A stretch of DNA of 19,342 bases from Coriobacteriia bacterium (GCA_009779395.1 WREJ01000005.1:1-19342), one strand, 5' to 3'. Shown: positions 1 to 7,123, counted from the stretch's first letter. Program-made: numbers and translations. The notes: a model not told the origin generated them from the letters alone.

Positions 1-475
1 ACAAATACAGCGGTGCGCTCAGTTGCTGCAAGCCGTTCCAATAGTCATATGAGGGTTCCAGTGCGATGCTTGTTCTTGAGCTGTGGGGTCGTAGGGTCAG
101 CTGGGTGTAGGGTAGCAAGCGGTGCAGCGTCTGCTTGGCTTTTTGTGCGTAGCGGTTACCGATTCCCGGTACCAGAAAGTGAGCCCAGCGCAGCTGTTTG
201 TTGCTTGCAATACGTCCCTGCAAGCCACTGAATTGATTTAGCAGGTAGGGACGTGCTGTTGTTGCAGACAGATTTTTGTCAAACCACGAAAGGTCAAGCA
301 GCAGTTCAGCCTGCAAGCGATGTGCCAGGGCAGCGGCGGTGGCGTACTGAAACATCTGGTTTCCCAGTCCCCCAAACAACGAAACGGTCACCGAGCCCGC
401 GCACGAGGCGGCAGAGCTATTGCCAGCAGCAACATCATTCGCAATTTGGTCAATGCTTGTGCTACGCCCGGTCAT
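1..475 (-). CDS. GT11-family alpha-1,2-fucosyltransferase-like protein (partial, C-terminus off the left edge)
   Basis: The minus frame is open from ATG at 475 to the window edge, about 158 codons without a stop. Residues 35-44 read GGLGNQMFQY, the hallmark N-terminal motif of glycosyltransferase family 11, followed by an Ala-rich helix and LLLDLSWF. Near the edge the protein reads YDYWNGLQQL, resembling the family's Y-x-W-G-Y-W-Q region. Known GT11 enzymes transfer L-fucose from GDP-fucose to surface glycans in the cytoplasm. The ATG overlaps the stop of the preceding gene as ATGA, implying translational coupling. An in-frame GTG at 391 would place the start just before the motif, as is usual for GT11, so the first 28 residues may be untranslated. 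Family call is firm; acceptor and exact start are unknown. Confidence 0.85.
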   Translation of the reverse strand, partial: MTGRSTSIDQIANDVAAGNSSAASCAGSVTVSLFGGLGNQMFQYATAAALAHRLQAELLLDLSWFDKNLSATTARPYLLNQFSGLQGRIASNKQLRWAHFLVPGIGNRYAQKAKQTLHRLLPYTQLTLRPHSSRTSIALEPSYDYWNGLQQLSAPLYL

Positions 476-1515
476 GCTGCTGGGGTACTTTCGGCTGCTG
501 TGTCGCCCCAGTAACAGGCACCCTCTACCGCGTCAGCATTTGAGGGACGCTCGTTTTCTGCAGGATACACCCAGTACTGGTTAAAGTAGCGTGTGTCCCA
601 GTCGTATTGTTCTTCCCAGCGTTTGCCCTTGATGCCAAACAGACATTGCGTCACTCCACCCAAATGAATGGCAGGCTTACCCAGCTGTTTGATATGCGCT
701 GCAAGAGGCAGTCCATACGCTCCACAACCCACAATCGCCACATCAAAGTCAATGTCTGCGATGTCGTCTTGCATATGCTGCAGGGCAGCAAACCAGTTGC
801 AGAAATGGACGGACTCCTCCTGCCCGCCCAGGCTTTGGACGGCTTGATAGGCAATCAGGTCAAAGGCTGGCAATACCCGCGGGTCTGCGAAAAGCAGCTT
901 GCGCCGGGCGTACTGCTGCTCGATGGATTGCTTGAAGGGGTGTATGACCAGCACCCGCTTGCCAGCAAGCGCGCTGGTCCAGGGATTGTCGCCAACAAAG
1001 GGCACGATGTCTTCTAAAAAGACTCGTTGTGGCGCGGAAAAATAGTCAGCCAAGGCATCTTCTTGCTGTATCCAAGACGCCAGCACGTCCACCGAAGACA
1101 GCGCGTCCAGATACAGCCAGCAAAAGTCATCGACTGTCTGCTGGTCGCTGGGAAATACTCCCGAAAAAGTTTGCAGACTGGGTACAACAGGTCGCAGCAG
1201 TCGCTGCTGCCAGGGGGTTTTTGATGCAGTGTGTGGCGCAGTGTGGGGCGCATTTTGAGGAGAGCCCCCGCCAGTACTCGACCTTTCACCAGCAGCACGA
1301 AAACGCAGGTAGGCAAGGCAATTCAGAGCCTCGGTGCTGCCCAGCCGCGCACTAACAAAGGGACTACCACTGTTGATAGCCCCCTGAAGGTACTCTGAAT
1401 AGCTTTGGTAATCCAAGTCGTAGCTATCGTCTGCACTGCGCGGACGATAGAGCAGTTCAGGCGCCACCACGCGGGCAACGCCCAGTGCAAGTAAATCAGT
1501 AATCCTCGTCGGCAT
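472..1515 (-). CDS. GT-D fold glycosyltransferase-like protein (surface glycan synthesis)
   Basis: About 347 residues from ATG at 1515. The frame is open to an ATG at 1638, but that first stretch (Met/Thr-rich) is the out-of-frame shadow of the neighbour's Asp-rich tail. GTG codons at 1470 and 1467 are other possible starts, and no clear ribosome site decides. Two regions resemble the GT-D (DUF1792) family: RLGSTEAL, where family members have R-x-G-D-G-E, and a C-terminal DVAIVGCGAYGLPLA followed by HLGGVTQCLFGIKGKRWEE, close to the family's Gly-rich end with its conserved FG-I-x-G-x-RW. The Asp of the GDGE-type metal motif is Ser here. The gene lies between a membrane protein gene and a GT11 gene with overlaps on both sides, so a role in the same glycan pathway is inferred. 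No signal peptide or membrane helix is seen. Confidence 0.7.
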   Translation of the reverse strand: MPTRITDLLALGVARVVAPELLYRPRSADDSYDLDYQSYSEYLQGAINSGSPFVSARLGSTEALNCLAYLRFRAAGERSSTGGGSPQNAPHTAPHTASKTPWQQRLLRPVVPSLQTFSGVFPSDQQTVDDFCWLYLDALSSVDVLASWIQQEDALADYFSAPQRVFLEDIVPFVGDNPWTSALAGKRVLVIHPFKQSIEQQYARRKLLFADPRVLPAFDLIAYQAVQSLGGQEESVHFCNWFAALQHMQDDIADIDFDVAIVGCGAYGLPLAAHIKQLGKPAIHLGGVTQCLFGIKGKRWEEQYDWDTRYFNQYWVYPAENERPSNADAVEGACYWGDTAAESTPAA

Positions 1516-2461
1516 CGCCGTCATCGAGGTCATCGGGGGCACCGTCGCCACCATCAGCCTTGTCATCAGCATCGTCACTGGGGACATCACCAGGGACGTC
1601 GTCAGCGTCGTTGTCGCTGTCGTCATCATCTGTGCCACGGCTGCGTTGATTAATTAGCAGTACGACTACTATTGCGGTGACTGCAATCACGATAACTGCT
1701 CCGCCAGAGGTGATAAGCCCGATGGGGCTGGTCAGCCAGCTGGTAAAGCGGTACCAGGGGTCGTCGGCGCGACGCTGTGCTTCTGCGGCAGCGGCCTCGG
1801 CTTCTGCGGCAGCGGCAAGTGCTTCGTCACGGGCTGCGCGCGACCCAAAGGCGATGGTGAACTCCTGGACTTCTCCGCCAGAAACGTCGGTACGTGTAAT
1901 GCCGTACAGCTCGCCTTCTTCAAGCTCGATTAAAAAGTAGACATCGGTGCCCGCGCCCACCAACTCGGGACTGGGTGACACAAAGCCAACAGTCAGAGCT
2001 TCGAGGTCATTGGGCGGAATAAAAGCAAAGTGCCCAAGCGGAGTATTGCCCATTTCAGGGGTGACCTCAAAGACCCCACCGGGGATTTCAAAGCCAGCAA
2101 AAAAGCCAAAATCTTCGCTCAGGGTAAAAGTGTACTCGATGCTACCGTCGACTAGCTTTGTTTCAGGTTCTATATCGTCTTTATGCTCGAGAGTTTCGAT
2201 GTTAAACCCATTGAGCTGCTTAAAGGTAAAGCCCTCGAGAAATTGAAAGCTGACGGTGGCGGGAAGCTCTGTCGTGTCGGGGTCGACCAAGCCCCAGATG
2301 GTAATGGTCGTCCGACGCCCCTCTACGTCTTCCCACAGAAAAATACTCATCTCGGCAAGGGGAGTTTCTGTTGCCTGTGCTGTTCCCACCATGCCAAAAA
2401 GACCTACGGTTAGAACCAGCAAGCAGATTATAATGCGGGTAATGTGTGATTTAAGTATCAC
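1496..2461 (-). CDS. Secreted, C-terminally membrane-anchored protein of unknown function with acidic tail
   Basis: 321 residues from a GTG start at 2461, with AAAGGTG about eight bases upstream on the minus strand. Residues 1-30 are a signal peptide (Lys/Arg, hydrophobic core, cleavage likely after TAQA). Residues 31-205 look beta-rich and extracellular with no motif I recognise. Residues 207-233 are an Ala/Glu helix that could form a stalk. A membrane helix lies at 252-271, followed by Gln-Arg-Ser-Arg and a roughly 45-residue cytoplasmic tail that is mostly Asp, Gly, Ala and Pro. Orientation is thus outside-in with a single C-terminal anchor. It is the first gene of the leftward glycan cluster, and its tail codons overlap the possible start of the next gene. 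Function unknown; a surface structural or adaptor protein is a guess. Confidence 0.75.
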   Translation of the reverse strand: MILKSHITRIIICLLVLTVGLFGMVGTAQATETPLAEMSIFLWEDVEGRRTTITIWGLVDPDTTELPATVSFQFLEGFTFKQLNGFNIETLEHKDDIEPETKLVDGSIEYTFTLSEDFGFFAGFEIPGGVFEVTPEMGNTPLGHFAFIPPNDLEALTVGFVSPSPELVGAGTDVYFLIELEEGELYGITRTDVSGGEVQEFTIAFGSRAARDEALAAAAEAEAAAAEAQRRADDPWYRFTSWLTSPIGLITSGGAVIVIAVTAIVVVLLINQRSRGTDDDDSDNDADDVPGDVPSDDADDKADGGDGAPDDLDDGDADEDY

Positions 2462-2480
2462 GGTAATCGCACCTTTCTAT

Positions 2481-2528
2481 TTGGTAAAGCAAGCCTATCC
2501 ATCCGTTGGTAAAGCAAGCCTATCCATC
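2481..2528. repeat. Two-copy tandem repeat, 23-bp unit, period 25
   Basis: The 23-mer beginning TTGGTAAAGC and ending CTATCCATC occurs at 2481-2503 and again, identical, at 2506-2528, separated by CG. It lies 20 to 70 bases upstream of the leftward GTG start at 2461, where its promoter or an operator would be expected. Confidence 0.9.
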
Positions 2529-2548
2529 ATACACCTTAATTGCCGCCA

Positions 2549-2582
2549 CAGAGTAGCTTTTCTGCTGCAGAGTAGCTTTTCT
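2549..2582. repeat. Two-copy tandem repeat, 15-bp unit, period 19
   Basis: CAGAGTAGCTTTTCT occurs at 2549-2563 and 2568-2582, identical, with CTGC plus flank between the copies. It follows the 25-period repeat by 20 bases. Both could be duplicated regulator sites or replication-slippage products; the sequence does not tell which. Confidence 0.85.
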
Positions 2583-2885
2583 TTGATGTAGAGGGTTCGT
2601 GAAGCCTTTGTGACGCGAGGCATGAATAGTCTATGAGGAAATATAGGATAAATATAGGAATAACCATTTGGCTTCTATGGAATCAACCCCTTCAGATGCC
2701 AAAGCTGATACTCTATATATGCACGGTATTCAGGCAGCGATAAATTGCGCATTACGACTTATGTTTATAAGCCTGTTATAAGCCTACTAGCTGCGAAAAC
2801 CCTGCTAAAACATGAGAAATGCAGAACGAAAATTGATGATACAAAAGGTGATGTGTAGCAACAGACCTTCATCAGTATTCTCTCT

Positions 2886-2957
2886 AAGAAAGGAGGTGCG
2901 ATTATGAAAGAGAAAAAATGCATATTCGCATACAGTTATAAAGGAGAACACATTATG
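2886..2957 (+). promoter_or_regulatory. Two successive Shine-Dalgarno/ATG pairs at the cytochrome start
   Basis: AAGAAAGGAGGTGCGATT precedes ATG 2904, and 33 bases later AAAGGAGAACACATT precedes the in-frame ATG 2955. Both ribosome sites are good. Starting at 2955 gives a canonical signal peptide; starting at 2904 adds 17 residues including a Cys at position 6. Confidence 0.7.
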
Positions 2958-4466
2958 AAGCGAACATTTATAGTTTTTGCTTTGGCAGTGGCACTTGTCC
3001 TTTCATTCAGTGCCTTGGCTGGGGCAGACGACAACGTGTGGAAAGGTTTTTCCCCACTAAACCCAGCGGGTGGTACCCCTGGCTTTGTTAGCTGGGATTC
3101 CGCTCTTGCTACTATGGCGCAAAACAGCGTTCCTGCTACTATGCAGGCAACGGCTCATGGTGGCTATGTAACAACTACTACTAAGTGTGCTGCGTGTCAT
3201 TCATTGCACCGCGCAACGGGTATCCCTCAGGGTACTCCTGCACCAAACAATCAGTACTTTCTGACAGCAGGTGGCGACTCTTGTACGGTTTGTCACACCG
3301 CTTGGGGTTCAATGAGTACCAGTAAGCTAGTAGAGTGGGCAGTAAACGGCGTAAATGCTGGTCCCCACGACACCGTGAACTCGTGTTATGCCTGTCACGC
3401 AGGTGGCATTCATGGTGGTAATGGTTCAGACTTCCACGTCATGAACGTCTTTATGCTTGGCAATGTTGCTGATGATCAAATCCAAGCTGAGTTCAACAGT
3501 GGCGGTCAAAGAAGAGGTTCTGGTGCGCTGTGGACGCCAGCTAACCCCAACAGTGCTATCTTTGAGTCCCCTGCGGTCTCAAATACCGGTGCTGGCTGGT
3601 GGGCAAATGGTACAACTTCGCCTATCGGTATGGGTTCACGTCCCGGAGAGATCAGCCCAACAACGGCTGGAACAGTTAACTCTCCCCAATTTGCTGCTGC
3701 ACGTAGTGTTGCAACAGGTGCTACTTGTGGACAGGCAGGCTGTCACGTTTACTCTGCCTTTGCAAACAATGTCTGGGGTACTGGATTTGAGCGTATGGAT
3801 CCCAGCAACCCAGCTTCGACAACGGTTGTAACTGGTCACGCTGTACCTGCTATTGGTATCACTTCTGGTACCAACAACGGTGGCTGTGGTCCTTGTCATC
3901 CAGGAAACACTGCTGGATTGCCAACGGCTACACGCGAGCCTCAGTGGAGACAGTTTGGTTGTAACCAGTGTCATGACATGGTTGGTGTAGCAACGAACTC
4001 GATTGCTTTCCCCCATGGCAACAGAAACATTCAGGTATTCGAGTGGGACGCAGCAGGTGCTCAGGTAACTACTGACATTGGTGCTGGAAACCTGTGGATG
4101 TACACCGGTAACATTGCACGTGCACTAAACGCTGCAGGCACAGGTCCTGCTGGTGCAAGCTCTGCAGTCGGAAACATCACTGGTTTTGCTGACCCAGAGT
4201 GGCGTGTTCTGACAGGTGTTACCAGCGGTGCACTTGTACCCGGTACAACTGGCATGAACGACGGTGCTTGTCTGAAGTGTCACATTGCTCTTGATGATCT
4301 GTCACTGGCTAACACTGGCAGTAGAGGTGCTTGGCCCGATGCAGCTACTCGTGGTCACGCCTTTGGCGGAACTGGCGGAAGCGCAGGCAACTTGCTTCCT
4401 GGAGGATCAGGCTCACTCGGTCCAAACCAGGCTGGTGGTTCGTCAAGAATCTTCCTGTACAGGTAA
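2904..4466 (+). CDS. Secreted heptaheme c-type cytochrome
   Basis: Up to 520 residues. Six CxxCH heme-binding motifs (Cys95, 127, 161, 328, 353, 456 counted from 2904) plus one CX4CH (Cys275-Cys280-His281), a spacing known from tetraheme cytochromes c3, give seven predicted covalent hemes. A Sec signal peptide begins with MKRTFIVFALAVAL and is probably cleaved after SALA. There is no C-terminal helix or lipobox, so the mature protein is predicted to be released or to bind partners at the cell surface. Two starts are possible: ATG 2904 with AAAGGAGG six to seven bases upstream, and ATG 2955 with AAAGGAG upstream. The second gives the normal signal peptide. Long Gly/Ser/Thr-rich linkers lie between hemes 3-4 and 6-7. 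Extracellular electron transfer is inferred; no maturation, quinol-oxidase or partner gene lies nearby. The gene stands alone, closed by a strong terminator. Confidence 0.9.
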   Translation: MKEKKCIFAYSYKGEHIMKRTFIVFALAVALVLSFSALAGADDNVWKGFSPLNPAGGTPGFVSWDSALATMAQNSVPATMQATAHGGYVTTTTKCAACHSLHRATGIPQGTPAPNNQYFLTAGGDSCTVCHTAWGSMSTSKLVEWAVNGVNAGPHDTVNSCYACHAGGIHGGNGSDFHVMNVFMLGNVADDQIQAEFNSGGQRRGSGALWTPANPNSAIFESPAVSNTGAGWWANGTTSPIGMGSRPGEISPTTAGTVNSPQFAAARSVATGATCGQAGCHVYSAFANNVWGTGFERMDPSNPASTTVVTGHAVPAIGITSGTNNGGCGPCHPGNTAGLPTATREPQWRQFGCNQCHDMVGVATNSIAFPHGNRNIQVFEWDAAGAQVTTDIGAGNLWMYTGNIARALNAAGTGPAGASSAVGNITGFADPEWRVLTGVTSGALVPGTTGMNDGACLKCHIALDDLSLANTGSRGAWPDAATRGHAFGGTGGSAGNLLPGGSGSLGPNQAGGSSRIFLYR

Positions 4467-4516
4467 TCTGAAGTACGCTTGCCAGCAGGTAAGCACTACT
4501 AAAGAGGACCGTGCCC

Positions 4517-4550
4517 AGAAAGCACCCCGCAAGGGGTGCTTTCTTTCTGT
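4517..4550 (+). terminator. Rho-independent terminator after the cytochrome gene
   Basis: A perfect 12-bp stem AGAAAGCACCCC / GGGGTGCTTTCT with a GCAA loop (4517-4544), followed by a T-rich tail TTCTGT. It begins 51 bases after the cytochrome stop and separates it from the FKBP/ABC group. Confidence 0.9.
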
Positions 4551-4617
4551 GTAGCAACAAACTGCTGGGTAGTGGTACGATTACTCACAGAACTTTGAAC
4601 GAAGGCGGCGAAAGGTT

Positions 4618-5112
4618 GTGAGGAACATGGTTCAATGCAAGCGCGTGTTTATCTACATGCTTAGTTTTACGCTGATGCTTGCCCTTGCGTTTTTTGTGAG
4701 TGCCTGTACAAGCGATGAACCCGATGCCAGTGACGCTGATCTTGAGGAAGTCATTGAACTGCTTGCCGAGGACGAAGTTCTCGAGATAGACGAGTTCGCT
4801 TATGTTGACATCGAGGTTGGCGAGGGCCCCGAAGTCAAAGAGGGCGATACCGTACTGATTCACTGGACGGGCATGTATCTGGATGGCATGGTCTTTAACT
4901 CTTCCACTATGCAGGGTGGACCTTATGAATTTGTCGTCGGTGACAGTGACGTTATCGAGGCGTGGCAGGTTGGTGTCGTTGGAATGCAGGTTGGTGGCGT
5001 ACGTCTGCTAGACGTGCCCTCTGATATGGCATTTGGCGAGGACGGCATCCATGGTCTGGTAGCTCCTCATCAAGACCTGCGCTTTGAAATCACCCTGGAA
5101 CAGATACTGTAG
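4618..5112 (+). CDS. FKBP-type peptidyl-prolyl isomerase lipoprotein
   Basis: 164 residues from GTG 4618, or 161 from ATG 4627, which has AAAGG eleven bases upstream and is equally plausible. The N-terminus is a lipoprotein signal with lipobox VSAC (Cys30), then an acidic linker (residues 31-58). Residues 60-164 form a complete single FKBP domain with VLIHWTGMYLDG, the central VIEAWQVGVVGMQVGG containing the Trp of the binding pocket, and the C-terminal strand LRFEITLEQIL. FKBPs catalyse cis-trans isomerisation of peptidyl-prolyl bonds; here it would act on exported proteins at the outer membrane face. Two pocket positions differ from FKBP12: FDSS is FNSS (Asp37 to Asn) and AYG is AFG (Tyr82 to Phe), so activity could be reduced. 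It precedes the ABC genes by 44 bases, perhaps co-transcribed. Confidence 0.87.
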   Translation: MRNMVQCKRVFIYMLSFTLMLALAFFVSACTSDEPDASDADLEEVIELLAEDEVLEIDEFAYVDIEVGEGPEVKEGDTVLIHWTGMYLDGMVFNSSTMQGGPYEFVVGDSDVIEAWQVGVVGMQVGGVRLLDVPSDMAFGEDGIHGLVAPHQDLRFEITLEQIL

Positions 5113-5156
5113 CAAAAAACGACAGCCACACAGCAGAAAGCAAGCTCTGTTAAGCC

Positions 5157-5996
5157 GTGACAGTTTCGCAGCATCAACACAAGGTCTCGTCTGATTGCGC
5201 AGCGCTCAAGCTGCGTGCTGTCGGCCTGACCTACCGGTCTGCCCAGAAAGAAACTCGTGCGCTGGATGGGTTTTCTCTCGAGGTCGCCTGTGGCGAGCCT
5301 ATTGCCATCATTGGCCCAAGCGGCTGTGGCAAAACCAGTCTGTTGAACCTTATCGCGGGTCTGCGCGCACCAACAACAGGCGAAGTTATAGTAAGGGGAC
5401 AGACTGTCACCAAGCCCCGTCAGCAGACATCACTCATCTTGCAAGACTACGGTTTGCTGCCCTGGAAAACGGTGCTTGATAATGCAGCATTGGGTCTGGT
5501 CGTGCAAAAAGTGAGCCGCAGTGCAGCACGCGCACAGGCACAAGAAGCCCTGCGCACCGTTGGTATCGAAGACTTTGCGGCTGCCTATCCTGGCGAGCTT
5601 TCTGGTGGTATGCGTCAGCGTCTTGCGTTGGCGCGTGCCATGGCACTGCAGACCGATCTGATGCTGATGGACGAACCTCTTTCGGCATTGGACGCTCTCA
5701 CCCGGGAAGAGTTGCAAAACGTGCTGCTTGACCTGTGGCAAAATGCTGCTTATGCGCAGGTGTTGGTCACTCACTCTGTCGAAGAAGCGGTGCTTTTGGG
5801 CAAGCGCATTGTGCTGATGACGCCGCGCCCCGGCAAAGTGCGTGCCATTATTGACAATCCCGCCATGGGCTCGCGCGCCTACCGTCAAAGCGCGACCTTT
5901 CACCAGCAGTGTACGCTGCTGCGCCAGCTGTTGCTGGAGAGCGCATCAGATACAGACGCGCCTGATGACAAGGCGGAGGAGTCTGTCCAAAAATGA
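5157..5996 (+). CDS. ABC transporter ATP-binding protein, NitT/TauT/SsuB type
   Basis: 279 residues from a GTG start with no strong ribosome site. All nucleotide-binding motifs are present: Walker A GPSGCGKT at 53-60, Q-loop QDYGLLPW from 96, signature LSGGMRQR at 148-155, Walker B LMLMDE at 168-173 with a D-loop SALD, and switch His in THS near 206. The Q-loop and overall pattern are those of the nitrate/sulfonate/taurine/thiamine-precursor import group. It hydrolyses ATP on the cytoplasmic face to drive the adjacent permease. The stop overlaps the permease ATG (ATGA), indicating translational coupling. The substrate cannot be told: no binding protein gene is in the window. The last 40 residues form an acidic extension beyond the usual family end. 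Confidence 0.92.
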   Translation: MTVSQHQHKVSSDCAALKLRAVGLTYRSAQKETRALDGFSLEVACGEPIAIIGPSGCGKTSLLNLIAGLRAPTTGEVIVRGQTVTKPRQQTSLILQDYGLLPWKTVLDNAALGLVVQKVSRSAARAQAQEALRTVGIEDFAAAYPGELSGGMRQRLALARAMALQTDLMLMDEPLSALDALTREELQNVLLDLWQNAAYAQVLVTHSVEEAVLLGKRIVLMTPRPGKVRAIIDNPAMGSRAYRQSATFHQQCTLLRQLLLESASDTDAPDDKAEESVQK

Positions 5997-6736
5997 AAGC
6001 GCGCCTGCAGAAAATACTGGGCTATGTGATAGCAACCGTCGCGGTGCTGCTGGTCTGGGCTGCGCTGTCGCTGCTGATTGGCAATCCTGCTCTGCCGCTG
6101 CCTACTGTTGCTTTGCTGCAGCTGTACCACAAGCTGCCTGACATGCTGCCTCATTTGGCTGTGTCGCTGTGGCGCGTGCTGCTAGCGATGAGCATTGGTA
6201 CGCTGTGTGGCAGTATTGCAGGCTTGATTATTGGACGGACTGGTCGTTTAGATCTGATAGCAGCACCACTGCTGTACGTGTTGTATCCCATTCCAAAGAT
6301 AGTGTTTGTGCCCGTGTTGTTGGTCTTGCTGGGTCTGGGAAGTGCGCCAGCGATTGTTCTGATTGCAACGGTGATTTTCTTCCAGACGCTGGTGACGGCG
6401 CGTGATGCGGCAAAGTCTCTGTCGCCTGATCTGGTGCTAAGCGTGCGTTCGCTAGGGGCAAGCCGCATAGACATCGCACGCCACGTTGTTGTACCTGCAA
6501 CGCTGCCTAACATTTTTACGGCTTTGCGCATTAGCACAGGAACAGCCATCGCCGTACTGTTCATCACAGAATCTATAGCCGGCAACACCGGCATCGGCTT
6601 TTACGTCGTAAACGCCTGGGGACGTATAGACTATCCCACCATGTTTGCCGGCATTATAGCTATGGCGATGATGGGCGTTGCGCTGTATGAGGTGATTAAT
6701 TTTGTGGAGCGACGTTTAGTACGCTGGAAAGATTAG
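5993..6736 (+). CDS. ABC transporter permease, SsuC/TauC type
   Basis: 247 residues with about six hydrophobic helices, the normal size for this family. The cytoplasmic EAA-like coupling loop is visible as VRSLGASRIDIARHVVVPATLP (within residues 149-171), which docks onto the ATP-binding subunit. It would form the membrane channel as a homodimer with the gene upstream. Its ATG overlaps the upstream stop. Downstream comes a long inverted repeat and no substrate-binding protein, so the importer depends on a binding protein encoded elsewhere, or on a lost one. Confidence 0.92.
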   Translation: MKARLQKILGYVIATVAVLLVWAALSLLIGNPALPLPTVALLQLYHKLPDMLPHLAVSLWRVLLAMSIGTLCGSIAGLIIGRTGRLDLIAAPLLYVLYPIPKIVFVPVLLVLLGLGSAPAIVLIATVIFFQTLVTARDAAKSLSPDLVLSVRSLGASRIDIARHVVVPATLPNIFTALRISTGTAIAVLFITESIAGNTGIGFYVVNAWGRIDYPTMFAGIIAMAMMGVALYEVINFVERRLVRWKD

Positions 6737-6925
6737 AGCGCACCAGACGTCCAATCTCGGCGTCGTTTGAAAAATCAAAAACGCACGAGTAGCTTAGTAC
6801 GCTTAGCGTTTTTGATTTTTCAAGCCTCCTTGACCTTGAACACAAGCGTAGTGAGCGAATGATGCGCAGCAATCATTCCGAACGAAGCGCAGTGAAGCCG
6901 CAGGCAACGTCTGGAGCACTCTAAT
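6732..6925. repeat. 194-bp element bounded by a 19-bp imperfect inverted repeat, with internal hairpins
   Basis: Positions 6732-6750 and 6907-6925 are inverted copies of each other with two mismatches in 19. The left copy contains the permease stop codon. Inside lies the perfect 18-bp hairpin at 6767-6823, then a second hairpin GAATGAT/ATCATTC around 6855-6876. No open reading frame is credible. The layout resembles a small non-autonomous palindromic repeat, but I have no second copy in the window and no target-site duplication to prove mobility. Confidence 0.5.
6767..6823 (+). terminator. Long perfect inverted repeat after the ABC permease, probable terminator
   Basis: An 18-bp perfect stem (6767-6784 with 6806-6823) and a 21-base loop. 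The left arm contains GAAAAATCAAAAACGC and the right arm GCGTTTTTGATTTTTC, so A-rich on one side and T-rich on the other. It starts 30 bases after the permease stop and could end transcription, though the T tract lies inside the stem. Confidence 0.6.
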
Positions 6926-7083
6926 GGTCGTTGGTAACAGTGGCAGCTCACTCACAGCGCACCCTGAGGCGCCTTTTTTCATTTCAGCACGAATCTCACC
7001 CACCTGGATGCACTCTGACGGTCGTTGCAACAGTGATGAAAACTCACTCACAGCGCACCCTGAGGCGCCTTTTTTCATTTCAG
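6916..7083. repeat. Two-copy direct repeat with 41-bp identical core
   Basis: The 41-base core is identical at 6947-6987 and 7043-7083. It begins CTCACTCACAGCGC and ends TTTTTTCATTTCAG. The bases before each core are also related (GCACTCTAATGGTCGTTG versus GCACTCTGACGGTCGTTG), making a unit of about 72 bases at a period of 94-96. Each core carries GCGC...GCGC followed by a six-T run and could be a weak terminator. I see no coding role. Confidence 0.85.
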
Positions 7084-7123
7084 TTCTCGCTGAATGTACT
7101 CCATGGCGGCATTCAACACCTTT

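Larger units (their letters stand above)
2462..2903. other. Divergent intergenic region with short tandem repeats
   Basis: 442 bases separate the leftward membrane-protein gene and the rightward cytochrome gene, so both promoters should lie here; I cannot place either with confidence. It contains two direct repeats (2481-2528 and 2549-2582, listed separately). It also holds a hairpin TTTGGC/GCCAAA at 2667-2672 and 2698-2703, and two copies of TATAAGCCT at 2766-2774 and 2777-2785 (period 11). AT content is higher than in the flanking genes. No open reading frame here looks real. I looked for a c-di-GMP-I riboswitch, known upstream of cytochromes in Geobacter, and did not find its conserved core. 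Confidence 0.6.

Noticed and set aside
13..543. Plus-strand frames opposite the left-edge genes
   Set aside because: The minus strand encodes a clear GT11 motif and a GT-D-like protein there; the plus frames have no family resemblance.
1516..1638. N-terminal extension of the GT-D-like frame (Met/Thr-rich)
   Set aside because: It is the opposite reading of the neighbour's repetitive Asp codons (GAT/GAC), has no glycosyltransferase features and no ribosome site.
2600..2900. Possible c-di-GMP-I riboswitch upstream of the cytochrome
   Set aside because: The conserved core bases and paired helices could not be found; only a simple TTTGGC/GCCAAA hairpin is present.
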